Source of the DNA: Gonocerus acuteangulatus | Lineage: Eukaryota > Arthropoda > Insecta > Hemiptera > Coreidae | Direction: 5' to 3' | NCBI GenBank assembly: GCA_946811695.1 | Contig: OX328124.1 | Span: forward strand, 92,778,176 to 92,842,175 | DNA: 64,000 bases | Translations under genes and position numbers: made by a program | The notes under the pieces: generated by a model | What the model was told of the DNA's origin: nothing | What the model saw: only the letters and a program-made list of their open reading frames with translations | Database searches by the model: none | Part shown: piece by piece, positions 10,800 through 21,524 of the stretch | How the letters are laid out: each line of letters starts with the position of its first letter | Position numbering within the stretch: the stretch's first letter is position 1

Positions 10800-13790
10800 A
10801 ACGGAATTAGAAAATAAAAAAACATCATTTTTAAGCGTCCCATTGACTGGTCCGATGCCCAGAACGAGAAAATGGTAACAAACAATGTTACGTTGGGGTC
10901 ATCATTGTTAAGAGAATTCATATAGGGTCTAACTAAAAAATTGGTAATTGGTGCGGTCTGACAATGATGCATTCCTCTCGCACTGGTACAGACTGACAAA
11001 AGCGCTCTATCCACATTACTCCCTCACTGGCGTGGGCTGACAAAGACACATGTTTTCTCAAATAACTGAATTCTCGCACTACCTAGGGGCTTTTCTTATT
11101 ATTTTTGATGTTGTTCCTCGCTTCTACTTTTACCGTGCCTACTTTGCCGAGAATACATATTTCTCTGGACGGCGGATTCTGCTGGTGGAACCAATAACTA
11201 TTAGGCGAATTTGCAGTGATTCCTGTTACTGCGAACTGGGTAGTGCCATTATTTGTTTTGATATGAAGCATGGTATACGAGCTCGTTAACCAGCAAAATC
11301 TGTAGGGGTTGTACTTCGGACACGCATTACTACTATGTACATAATGGTAAAAGTTTATGGTACATTGCAACGAAATTCGGCACACATCGTGCATCTATTG
11401 GCAAACAACCGTCATTTGAGGAATGGGGTTTTCCCGTGAACCAAATTATTAGTTTATAATGGCGCTGTTGAAGAATGTGCTCTGTTATTCAACTTCTATG
11501 AGACTTTTGGTTTTTTACTCATTCTTTAGTAAGGTAGTTAATCTATATGCTTTAGAAATAAATATGTTTATAAAAAAAGTACTATTGTATAAGATAAGAA
11601 TTTCAGACAGGCTTTATTTCTCTTTTAGAGACGTATTTATAAGAAGGGAGATCCTCTTTTTATAAAACTGAGATTTAAAAATGCAAAACCGCCTTGAACA
11701 AATTGACTGAGAAAAAAAATTCGGGAAAGCTCGTAATATATAGTTTTCCTGAATGAAAAGGATAACGCCGGCTCTCCTGGGCCTCCTAGAATAAAAAGGA
11801 ACGATCTTGTCCCAGAGAGGACGTGAATAAATAAAAGACCCGGCGAGAAAGGAAGACTATAGAAGGTGCCTGATCCGGGCCTCTGCAGATCCAGTCCGAT
11901 TAAATAATGCAAATAACAGTAAACGCTGGCTGGCATTGTAGGCAGTCTAGAATACTAACCAGCCAATCGCCCCTAACCTGCTTTCTTTGGACTTGCTCAG
12001 CAGGAGTACTTTGCAAGCACAAACCCATGTAGTCATTGGGGCTGCTTTCAAGGAGCATTCTTTCGAAAATGTTTTCAACTCCAGAAATTATCAAATGGTA
12101 CCTTCCAGAGCGAGAAATACTTGAAAATAAAAGTTTAGTTCCTCTACAAAATTGAATTCATTGCCACACACCAATCTGATCAACCATGAGCTACGTGGGA
12201 AAAAATTCTATAAGAAACCATTTTTAAATTACCAACGTAAATTGCCAAGTATCATAATCATAATGATATAATTATATTTACAAAGTAAGAAAAAAAAAAT
12301 ATTGACACTACAAAATGAATGTAGGTATAAAAAAAAAGTATATTAAAATGTATTTATATTGATACAAGAACCTTAATTTTTGGACCTTCTCTGCATGGAT
12401 TCAAATTTCCGTGGCTTATGTCGATGCTTAATGCTTCATTAACATATAACTTGCTCTGCATAATATACGTTAATATTCAATAGAAAACATCCATACACAT
12501 AGATCCATCTCTCCACCCCAAAAAATGCCCCTCCCTATTCCTCTCCACCCCAAAAAAATAAATTATAATAATAATTCATGAAAATGTGTAATAAATTTAG
12601 GAGGAGACAGCTATAGTTGCGTACACGGAGAATCCAATTGATAAAATATTAATGGATCGGAGAAGGAATGAAAATCTAATTATTTCGAGATTCGAAGATT
12701 AGTAAAGCAACCGAAGGAATGGGGGCTGAATATCTAAAAGGATTGGATATCAGGACGTACAGGGATAAGAGGAAATGGATTGTTGGATAGGCATTGATTT
12801 GAAAAGTGTTAACTTTGAACGATACTGCTGAAGTGTAGTGTCCTTCCTCATTAGGAAAGAAAGTCTTTAATGGAAAATGGTAATGGAAAAATATGGTAGT
12901 AGTTGGAAAAAGGTATAGTAATGCGAAAGTGTCCAGAAAAAGCAAAGTTCAGGTGGCTTCGAATAAATTGCACGTTGAAAAAGTATTTAATGGGTCACGG
13001 AGACAGTTCTACATACTTTCAAGATAAGAGATCTCTTAGAATGTACTTGTGCTCAAATTCAGACGGCGGAATGTATCCCCACATAAACGGGAACATACTC
13101 CATTATACAATGAATATTTGTTTTTCATAATTTACATTTGGCTCTTGTATTAAGTAGTAGTAATTCTAACAGTAAAAATATGAAAAATGTATTATAGTTG
13201 AAGAAATTAACAAATACTTTCATGTATTATGAACATCTTTCCAGATCTATCGAATATGCATGCTGACACCAACGCCATTCAAAGTCAATCCTCAATCAGA
13301 ATAATAAAAACCTTGTATCATTTTGCTGCAACTGCATGAACCCACCATGAAATTCTTTATTGTATAAACATGATACATATGGCTTGAAAAGGTTGAATGA
13401 ATTTGTATCAAACATAAAAAAAATTCAGTCAACGTGTAATGTAACTTTAAATGGGCTAAATATTAAGGAATATTTACTAAACCAATTTTCGATTACATTA
13501 AATTGATTAGCTTAGGACAGTTGGCGTGCCGGTTAACATCCTGAGAGGTTTGGAGTTTGGAATTCCATTTAAAGCTTGTTGCATTTTTCTATTGATGGGC
13601 TCACCATGGATATTCAAAAGTTCAGCAGTCGATAGTCACCAAATGGATCAAATGCTATGGAAGTTTAAAAAGGATTCTGGTTCATGAAGTTGCTTCTATA
13701 CATACGGCGAAAATAGAAAATTCAAATACGAAAATGATTAGACTATATAAAAAAAGAAAACAAATCATTATATTTGTAAAAAATAAATTT
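10800..13790. other. Long non-coding stretch with minor repeats
   Basis: No gene is recognised. Around 10950-11060 a degenerate unit (CTCGCACTGGTACAGACTGACAAA) recurs about three times. GGCGGATTCTGCTGGT at about 11170 and ACCAGCAAAATCTG at about 11290 form a small inverted repeat related to a repeat X landmark. The GC-richer patch 11760-12070 has minus-strand frames but no convincing splice sites or protein family. Confidence 0.4.
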
Positions 13791-13794
13791 AATA

Positions 13795-13805
13795 CATTTG
13801 AGACA

Positions 13806-13807
<2 letters not shown>
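13795..13807. repeat. 13-bp target-site duplication, left
   Basis: CATTTGAGACAAG is repeated exactly at 14033-14045 on the other side of the 5S SINE, as expected for LINE-mediated insertion. Confidence 0.9.
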
Positions 13808-13863
<56 letters not shown>

Positions 13864-14032
13864 GGCGCATCAACTATTTGGCTATTAGCGCCGGGATATC
13901 TACAGGTTGCCACCCTTTTCTAATGCCAACAGCACGTGGTTGGTCACCCATTCAGGTACTGACCACGCCCGACGATGCTTAACTTCGGTGATCTACGGGA
14001 ACCGGTGTATTCAACGTGGCTATGGCCGTTGG
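13808..14032 (-). mobile_element. 5S rRNA-derived SINE, copy 2, with TSD
   Basis: On the minus strand the 5S-like head begins at 14032 (CCAACGGCCATAGCCACG) and contains GATCACCGAAGTTAAGCA, the A-box/internal promoter segment. It runs into GGGTGGCAACCTGTAGATA and a tail ending ATGCGCCGT plus about 53 A residues (the T-run 13808-13860 on the plus strand). Exact 13-bp duplications flank it. The long pure poly-A and intact duplication suggest a recent insertion. The 5S part is shortened relative to a 120-nt 5S rRNA, so this is not a functional rRNA gene. Confidence 0.92.
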
Positions 14033-14045
14033 CATTTGAGACAAG
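14033..14045. repeat. 13-bp target-site duplication, right
   Basis: CATTTGAGACAAG, identical to 13795-13807. Confidence 0.9.
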
Positions 14046-14845
14046 TATTTTTATTTCTCTCCCTGTTATCTCTTGAATCTCTATTATTTATAAAAATAAA
14101 GCTGTCAAGCCGAGAAGAGGTCCGGACTGTTGCCTGGTAAATGTACCTGTCAACGCTATTCTTCTAGACTTGATTTATATTTTAGATTTGGAATACTTCA
14201 AGAGTGACTTTCCTTGTTAGCGTTTGCCCATTTCATGCTGAAATGTACAATGGACAGCTCAGGTTTCCGGAAGCCTGTCTGTAAGATTGAAAAAAGATAA
14301 ACGACGAAACCAACTACAATTTATTTATACCTTTACCTCAGATGTCGGGGGATAACATTGAACACATTTTGCGATTTAGTGAATTATAATTAAATATAAC
14401 AATGAAATTTAATGATTGCTCTACATAAATGTCTCTTGGATATGGGACTTTGGCGAGAGCAAGAAAATTCCTAAACAATCCCCAGAAGTCTTCTCTCCCC
14501 AAACTCAATAGATGGACATAACATTAGTTTTCAAGAGGAAAATTTAGGTTTATTTTGTTGTAAACATATTGAAAACATAATGACACAATTCTTCCACTGA
14601 CCTCATAGGACCTCACTCATTGGTACACGACTAACGTTCAGTAAAATCGATATGCTGAGCTATCGAGTATAATGTATTCTTACATCTGAAAAATTAACGA
14701 TATTTTTCATTTGTTTAAAAATGAAATGAAGATGGAGGCTAGGAATCTTCTACCATATACAGGGTGTAACGTAAATGTTTAGTCATATTGTGGGAGGTGA
14801 TAGGGGGCCCGTAGAGGAACAAAAAATATTGGCAATATATAGGCA
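14046..14845. other. Non-coding stretch
   Basis: No gene is seen. TACAGGGTGTAACGTAAATG at 14758-14777 resembles a transposon end but lacks an identified partner. Confidence 0.4.
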
Positions 14846-14847
14846 AT

Positions 14848-15670
14848 AAATATTGGCTGCCAGGACATGAAGACCTAGGACTTAGCACGACTGCAGACGA
14901 ACAAGCAAAATTGGCTACTCAAGACTTAACAATCCAACCACTAGACATTTTTTTACTAAGACCTTACGAGACAGGCTGAACATCATATCACAAGAAAATG
15001 GCGAAATGACTGGACAAATTTATCTACCACCAACAAATTGCAACAAATAAAACGGAACGTCGCGAAATGGCCTTCCAGTCACAGACAAAATAGAAGAGAA
15101 GAAGTAGTACTAACTAGACTCAGAATTGGACATGCACGAATAACACACGAGTACTTAATGACTAAAAAAGAAAAGCCTGCATGTAAAATATATAACAGCG
15201 AACTAACCGTAAAACACATACTAACAGAATCTATAAAACAACGTCAAAATCTAGACTTACCATATGACATGACCGAATTACTTACTGACAGCAGTCCACA
15301 CATACCAGCAATGCTTACACACCTCAAAACTATTAATATCTATGGAAAAATTGAACACTTTTAAAACCCCCCTCCTTTTTTTCTCAAAAAACACACCATG
15401 TCAATATTATATTCAAACAAATGCAAGGAAGGTATTGCGGCACTTGGTAAACTGTAAAAAACGAATAACATGTAATGAATGAATATGTAACATTGTCTAA
15501 TTGTGTAATCCGATTTATAAGTAATTGATCAACCAGATGTATATGAATAATACCATTTTTTTATAGAAGTATATATGCAATATTGTAACTGATGTATATA
15601 TGCAATAACTGTTTGGAGCGAAACGCCTTAGATGCGCATGGATGCTCATAAATAAATATTAAAAAAAAAA
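14848..15670 (+). mobile_element. 5'-truncated I/jockey-type LINE, 3' end
   Basis: The fragment opens inside the RNase H domain with WLPGHEDLGLSTTADEQAK and continues with frame breaks. An open stretch at 15038-15364 carries the RRE.VVLTRLRIGHARITHEYL motif and a degraded C-terminal zinc motif in which CQIC has become CKIY. The 3' untranslated region ends CATGGATGCTCATAAATAAA with a poly-A of 10. It is homologous to the last quarter of ORF2 of the element at 39.6-45.4 kb but from a distinct subfamily, and is a dead 5'-truncated copy. Confidence 0.85.
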
Positions 15671-15815
15671 GGTTACCACCCTTTTCTAGCCGGAATGGGG
15701 CTGATGCCTTTTCGTCTTTTTTTAAGATAATCAATCAACCCAAGTGAGAATCGAACCCCTGACTATTGGCACATACCGCACACGCCTTAGCACTCACGGC
15801 CCCCAGGGCTCCTAT
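15671..15815 (-). mobile_element. tRNA-derived SINE fragment
   Basis: On the minus strand a tRNA-like head reads GGGGGCCGTGAGTGCTAAGG with a B box GGGTTCGATTCT (about 15747-15758). This is followed by TGATTGATTATC, an A-run and a tail ending AGAAAAGGGTGGTAACC. That tail motif matches the module following the 5S head in the 5S SINEs (AAAAGGGTGGCAACC). It abuts the LINE poly-A at 15670, so one has inserted into or beside the other. Confidence 0.6.
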
Positions 15816-15819
15816 CAAT

Positions 15820-16620
15820 AATTAATAATAATATTAATGTGCAGGTCATTTATTGAACTACGTATTTCAACTATTCTATTTTTAATGGGTGTTCATAATT
15901 ATATCATGATTAGTTTTGAAACTTTCAAATCACTTCAATTAAATTGTGAATGCCACACAAAAGAAGGTGGCAGTTTATAAAAACATTTTCTTTCAATCAT
16001 GAATTCGAGATATTCAATGAATACTGACATCCAATTTCTTTAACGTCAATTATACATCACGTAAAACACTTTGCTTTTATAAATTATTTTAATTTTGAAT
16101 AACGAATAAGATATTCAACCGAGCGGAAATGTAATTATTTTAGATTCACCAGAAACTTTATCGGATTTTGGTTTAATTTACTTTGGTCAATTTTTAGCTT
16201 TTATTAACAAAAGGAAATTGCTCCTATTTTCCTTGTGGGCGCTGGCCATGATGATTAGCTGTCAATGTTGGACGGGTCTTCGATTAGAACTTTTCCTTTG
16301 GACGTCGCCAGCTACTAATCATTATCACGAGTTCTAAAAATAAGTTGTATTTATTTATTAATTGCATTATTACTTGCACAACAAGGTCATGTACTCCACT
16401 TCATTTCATGAACGGAAATGATAAGTTCTATTTTCATTTCGAATTTACAGAAAAAGGTTAACTAGTTTTTGATCGTGATAAATTACTAATACGTTTCTCA
16501 TTTTAGCACTTTCCTCCGAAGGGATGTACCTGTTGAGGTTGCACTAGTGACGGTTTTTTTTAAAAATTTCTTCAAATCTTTATCGATCCTAACTAGTAGA
16601 CACCGTGCATGATGTTAAAA
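15820..16620. other. Non-coding stretch
   Basis: No gene is recognised. An imperfect inverted repeat (GATGATTAGCTG and AGCTACTAATCAT) lies at about 16250-16325. Confidence 0.4.
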
Positions 16621-16621
16621 T

Positions 16622-16745
<124 letters not shown>

Positions 16746-16776
16746 ACACGATAGCGGCCAGAGTTTTTCTTTTTTC

Positions 16777-17140
16777 TTCACGAAACGTGGTATATAGCGT
16801 TCAATTAGCAAACGATTGAACGAGTTCGGTAACCACCAAAATCGGTCCACCGGGAGGGGGGGGGGGTTACCCCGGACCCAAAACACTGCCAGCCGTAGTT
16901 TTTGTTATATTTCAACGAAACTCGGTATTCGTTATGTTGATCTAAAGAGAGAAATACGTTGTAAAAATAAACTAAATCGGTTTATTAGGAGGGGGGTTTA
17001 CTCCGGACCCACATTACCAATTTGCCACTACCAGCTCGAATTTTTGTAACATTTCAACGAAACTCGGTATTTGTGGTGGAAATCAACAGAGAAAAATGGG
17101 TTGTAAAAATAAACTAAATCGGGTTATGTAACTATTAACT
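16777..17140 (+). repeat. Tandem repeat, about 138-bp unit, 2.6 copies
   Basis: CGAAAC followed by TCGGTAT or TGGTAT recurs at 16781, 16916 and 17058, giving periods of 135 and 142 bp. Each unit carries TGTAAAAATAAACTAAATCGG (or a decayed version) and the first two carry a G-run with TTAC.CCGGACCCA. The G-rich blocks (10 G at 16857-16866) stand out in AT-rich DNA. Confidence 0.8.
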
Positions 17141-17160
17141 CAGAACTATTAATGTTTTTA

Positions 17161-17265
17161 TTTTATTTATATAGGTTATTTACAGCAAATTATTCAGTAA
17201 TATAGTCTACACTACAAAAATTCTGAGGAAAGTGCTTAGTTATGCAGCTCCTGCGTGACGGACTT
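17161..17265 (-). repeat. Repeat X-type terminus, minus strand
   Basis: The minus strand reads AAAAAAAGTCCGTCACGCAGGAGCTGC and then ATAACTAAGCAC, matching the start of repeat X copies. The adjoining ATAGGTTATTT context is shared with 36280-36370. Confidence 0.5.
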
Positions 17266-17269
17266 TTTT

Positions 17270-17695
17270 TATCTTGTATTAATAAGATACTTATTTTACT
17301 GTTAATCGTAATTTAAAACAAAAATCCGATTCGCATAAAATCGTGTCATTTGTAAAACCTGGAATAAGCCTACTTAATATTTTGTAACATCATTAAACTC
17401 CTATTCTCATGAAATCTTGAAGATAAGTGATATTTAGTCACCATTATGTACTGAACATTTACAGTAGCGGAAATTACTTACTGGGGAAATTACTCTCGTC
17501 GATTTCTTCCCGGAAAACTCTATCGCATGTAACCAATAATTTGTTCTCATTTTAAGTATCATTCTTTACTAGCAATTTCGTTCGACTGCTATAATCAGTT
17601 ATAAAAAACAAGACTTGATGAAATACTGAGAAAAAACCCGTAAAAAACCGTTCAAAGCAAAGAAACCTGCACTAAGCAGTAAATGAAAACACTAG
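17270..17695. other. Non-coding stretch
   Basis: AT-rich; no recognisable gene or repeat boundary. Confidence 0.4.
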
Positions 17696-17699
17696 CTTT

Positions 17700-18283
17700 A
17701 CGCTTTAATTTCTCCTCCTGAGATAGTCACATCGAAAATGTCTTTAGAGCAGTTCTTGCAGAAAATATTGTTAGCTTTCGAATTACAAATAACCTAAAAT
17801 TCTACCGCCTACTACAATTTCCAAACCTTTTCCAAGATATTTAAGAAAATATACGAAAATGCTCGTGTCTGTTAATATTTTTTTTTTTTTTTTCTAAAAC
17901 TTCCTTAACTTCACAAATCTTAATATCATAGCTTGTATGAATATCAAACTTCTAGAAAAAGTTTTAAAAGAATCCATCATTTCTAAATACCCAAAGTGTA
18001 AATTAGTTACGATAACCAGTTTTATTCACGTTCTCAAAAACGGTTACAGATACCGTCTTAAAAGTGGTTTCATTCGTTTTGCCACATTAATGAACCTACA
18101 CGAAGTGTACCAACGTGGCTATGAACGCAGAAACGTAAGCGTTACAATTTCTTTTGCACGAATTTTTCCCAAAATGACGATATTTCAGTGGGTTGATTCT
18201 GCTCGTTAACGAACTTGACTTTTGAAATCACAAAATATTTTGTTAAACTCGGTCTCTTTTTCAGCCAGCTAGAGGTGAAACTG

Positions 18284-18338
<55 letters not shown>

Positions 18339-18490
18339 TAATACAGACACAAAGAACAACCGTTACTTTCATGATCTTTGGGTTCTGAAATGTGAAATTA
18401 TCTAGTAGGCACTTCCGGAGTGCGTCATGAGATCAACCTCATAAGCAGGTTTGCTCCCTATGGAGAGTGGGAGGAAGCACGCTAAAAGGA
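17700..18490 (+). repeat. Repeat X, copy 2
   Basis: This copy is colinear with copy 1 from ATTTCTCC to the 3' end. It includes AACGTAAGCGTTACA at 18133-18147, GATTCTGCTCGTTAACGAAC at about 18198-18217, a (TA)n block at 18287-18331 and CACTTCCGGAGTGCGTCATG near 18410. The 5' third is missing or too diverged. Confidence 0.65.
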
Positions 18491-18491
18491 A

Positions 18492-19304
18492 AATATGTTG
18501 TCAGAATACCAGGAAAAATTGTATCCGTGGAAGTATGTTATTTATTTTGGTTTGTGGACATTAATTGATCTGAAACCCCATTATAAGAACCTAAGGCGAG
18601 TAAAAAGGTTATAATAAAGAGAGCTAGATTGTATGTGTAAAATGTATCTCAGCATCATAATCTCTCTTCGATTCCAGCCATCGGTTGGAGCAGAAGGGAA
18701 CTTGTGTAGACCCTTCTCAACGTCATCTGAGCGTCCTTCTGGCGTTAATCGAGGATGAATTTGGGAGGCCTTGAGCACATTGTGTCATATATCATATTAC
18801 CAAACGTATTCATATACAGGATGTAATAACCAATAAAGAAATAATAATAAAAAAAAATCTTACTGCCTTCAGGATTCTATATTTCACCGAAATCCGAAAA
18901 TACTCCAGTTATTTGGTATTAAGCCAGAAATATATTATTCTTTCGTCCATTTATTATTTTCGCTAGTACATCTGGGCAGGAGAGATATAAGGAAAGCTAT
19001 AGAGGATTATTCATAAATCCCAACCCTTTAAAAACGATCCTCCTACCCCTATCCCAGTTTCCGGGGAGTTGCTGCTATTTCATACTAGTTTCCGTATTCC
19101 CTTCACAACAGCATATAATACTTTCTCTTCGAATATTACCGCGTTTATATGAATATTCGTGTAAATAAAGAAAAAAAAAATGCATTCCTGGTTAATTTAA
19201 ATTGATTATTAAATAAACATTGAAGTCCTCATATTTGAGAAAAAGAATTTTCCTGTATAGAACAATTCAACATGATGATTAGATAGTTAGCCGTCGAGGT
19301 GATA
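18492..19304. other. Non-coding stretch
   Basis: No gene is recognised. A minus-strand frame of 65 codons at 18581-18778 has no family features. Confidence 0.4.
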
Positions 19305-19381
19305 AGTAAAGATGGAATGGTTGGGATTCGGATAAAGAAACCTCAATATGATTTTTTTTTTTAAATCTATATTTTGGACGT

Positions 19382-19410
19382 TTCGGCTACTCATTGGTAG
19401 CCTTCGTTAG
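19382..19410 (-). ncRNA. Hammerhead ribozyme relic, left arm (core G to A)
   Basis: On the minus strand the motif reads CTAACGA, extra A, stem II GGCTAC/GTAGCC, then GAAA (with ACGT just beyond). CTGANGA requires G at the third position, and here it is A, which should abolish cleavage. Otherwise the sequence matches the right-arm copy. Confidence 0.6.
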
Positions 19411-19474
19411 CTAAAATGACAAGAAAAACAGAAATTAATACAAAAAAAAATAATTAATTTCTGTTTTTCTTGTC

Positions 19475-19521
19475 ATTTTAGCTGACGAAGGCTACCAATG
19501 AGTAGCCGAAACGTCCAAAAT
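19475..19521 (+). ncRNA. Small hammerhead ribozyme motif, intact core
   Basis: The elements in order are: 5' stem I strand ATTTTAG (19475-19481), core CTGACGA (19482-19488), an extra A, stem II GGCTAC/GTAGCC with loop CAATGA (19490-19507), GAAA (19508-19511), a minimal palindromic stem III within ACGT, predicted cleavage after C19515, and 3' stem I strand CAAAAT (19516-19521). Stem I pairs with one bulged A. Known hammerheads need CUGANGA and GAAA. Variants with reduced stem III that work as dimers are described from Penelope-like elements. Activity here is inferred. Confidence 0.75.
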
Positions 19522-19709
19522 ATAGATTCTTTTAACAAATATCATATTGAGGTTTCTTTATCCGAATCCCAACCATTCCATCTTTACTGAACAATTAAAA
19601 GTTTGAATAAGTCTCCTCCAAATAAATAAGGTATCGTTTTTGTTGCAGTCTTGGAAAGCAAGATATCATAATTAGTTCATATGAATAATGCGTAACACGT
19701 ATTATGGGA

Positions 19710-19711
<2 letters not shown>

Positions 19712-19754
<43 letters not shown>
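19712..19754. repeat. Poly-T run
   Basis: About 43 consecutive T, possibly the poly-A tail of a minus-strand retrocopy. No recognisable body was found next to it. Confidence 0.9.
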
Positions 19755-19757
<3 letters not shown>

Positions 19758-21368
19758 TAATTATCATCTAAAAACAAGTTTTTAGCAAATTACAAAGTAA
19801 AACAGCTTTTGGTGAGGTTGAAAGATCCTTGAAAAATGAATACTTAGATTCTACACACTAAGTCCAAAAAACTACCTTAGCTGAAATTGATCAACCTACA
19901 CCATGCACACAGCAAACGAAAGAATAAATTCGTTATCCAGTGCATCTTATTATGTTTCTGTGAAATTCGCTTGAAGACAACCAGAACTAATGATACTAAG
20001 AAATATGTCGGAGTTAATAGCCTAATTGTTGATACGCCGTTAAACACGAAAAAAACAAACAAGATAATAAGAAATATGCATTCGTAAGAATTATGAATTT
20101 TCTCTTGTCCCAAGTTATTATCGTCACCATATATTCTGTAATATTTTTCGTGAAAATGTGCAAAATCGCCTTTAGGATGAGGGAATACCCTGAAAAACTT
20201 TACGTGATGAACTCATTTGTTTTTTTAGCATGCAAAAATTCATGGAAAACAGTCAAGAAGTCTCATTTAGTGTTTTGATCGTAGACTCATATAATTCTTG
20301 TAATTAAAATATTGAGTTGTCGCTCATGAAATGCTCATTTTTATACATCAGTATATAAACAAATTGGCCGAATAAAAACTGTATTTTATCTCATTTTAAT
20401 TAAATATGTTTTAAAATATAAATTCATAAAAAGCTTTCTGAGACCCTTGAGATATTTGCTATCCATTTTCCACAAATAAGGAGCTCCAAACTCAATAATA
20501 AAAGTGCTTTCAAAATTATAAACTAAATTACACAAACTCTGAAAATGTCGCAATTGTGATGAAATCACTGGTTTTTCTGAAACAGTTAAAATTTTGAAAA
20601 ATTACGAAATACACAATATTATGTTTTTATATACTTTTGAATTAATATGTTTTGTTTTTTTGTGGTTTCTAGATTATTGTAATTATGTGTGGGATATTTT
20701 AGTCAGTAAGTCCTGTAAGCCATGGAAAACTGGCAAGATGATGAGAAATCCTCTAAAATAAATACAGCAAACTCCGAAGGAAGATTGTGTCAATAATCTC
20801 TCGTATGGTTTTAGATAAATACATATTAGCAGTGGATAGGGGGGGGGGGCTTGATGAAATTCAGATTTGCTCGAGTATATTACTTCCGTGGAACATTAAT
20901 AGATGCAAATATTTGTCGGTGATTATGTCGGCTGCTGGGATATGAGATTTACAAGTTAGATTTAATCTGGGATCCGATGTTGTAGTCTGTTTGGCTTTAG
21001 ACAAGGCGCTCTCCACCATTGTCCATCAGGGTGGACGCCCTTACAATCCTCTCCTCCCACTCCACAATCCCTTATTTGTCTGACGGCCTTCGGACTTTAT
21101 AACCTTCACAATTCCCCTTTTATTTTTGTTGGATTTTCTCTCTTTTGTGTCGAAGGGTTTTTATTCTGACATCTTGGATGTTGACAATTCCCATCGGAGT
21201 GCTTTAAGAGATGAAGAGGACGGTTGTTCTTGTTCGAGGCAAAACTTGTTAGGGTGCACAATTTTAATAAATAAAAACTCTTTAATTGCAAAATTCTGCA
21301 ACAAAATCTCAGTTTTTAAAAAGAAACATATCATAAATTGTAGAAGGGAATGTTATTTCTTTGAGTAT
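19755..21368. other. Non-coding stretch
   Basis: Apart from the SINE tail at 20010-20060 and a G-run at 20840-20849, no gene or element is recognised. Confidence 0.4.
20010..20060 (+). mobile_element. 5S SINE, 3' tail only (copy 4)
   Basis: GAGTTAATAGCCTAATTGTTGATACGCCG and then TTAAACACGAAAAAAAC match the 3' module of the 5S SINEs at 2653 and 13808. The 5S head is missing, so this is a 5'-truncated retrocopy. Confidence 0.65.
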
Positions 21369-21369
21369 A

Positions 21370-21370
21370 G

Positions 21371-21423
<53 letters not shown>
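21370..21423. repeat. (TA)n microsatellite
   Basis: About 54 bp of pure TA. The following AACTTTTTCTATCCCAAG is similar to AACTCTTTCTATTCCAAG at 45670, suggesting a decayed repeat X-type flank. Confidence 0.9.
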
Positions 21424-21427
<4 letters not shown>

Positions 21428-21524
21428 CTTTTTCTATCCCAAGAATTTCAAATGACACAAGGAATTAGGACGTTATAAAACGAATTGAGAAGATGATGAA
21501 GATTACGATGCAATTCCTGAGTGT

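Larger units (their letters stand above)
19305..19588. repeat. Near-perfect inverted repeat with hammerhead motifs (locus 1)
   Basis: Arms of about 135 bp (19305-19439 and 19453-19588) are almost perfectly complementary, separated by a 13-bp A-rich loop. Outer ends read AGTAAAGATGGAATGG and its complement. Each arm contains a hammerhead-like core: intact on the plus strand of the right arm, and with one core substitution on the minus strand of the left arm. The ACGT stem III and the GGCTACCAATGAGTAGCC stem II match the small hammerhead variants known from Penelope-like elements. I infer an inverted pair of such terminal repeats. A transcript through both arms would form a long hairpin. Confidence 0.9.

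Noticed and set aside
11637..12094. Possible minus-strand exons in a GC-richer patch
   Set aside because: Frames of 64-99 codons exist, but acceptor and donor sites are weak and the translation matches no family I know.
13682..13982. Poly-Lys and poly-Phe frames around 13808-13860
   Set aside because: They arise from the poly-A tail of the 5S SINE.
16777..17140. CRISPR-like array
   Set aside because: Units are long (about 138 bp) and contiguous without unique spacers. The genome is eukaryotic.
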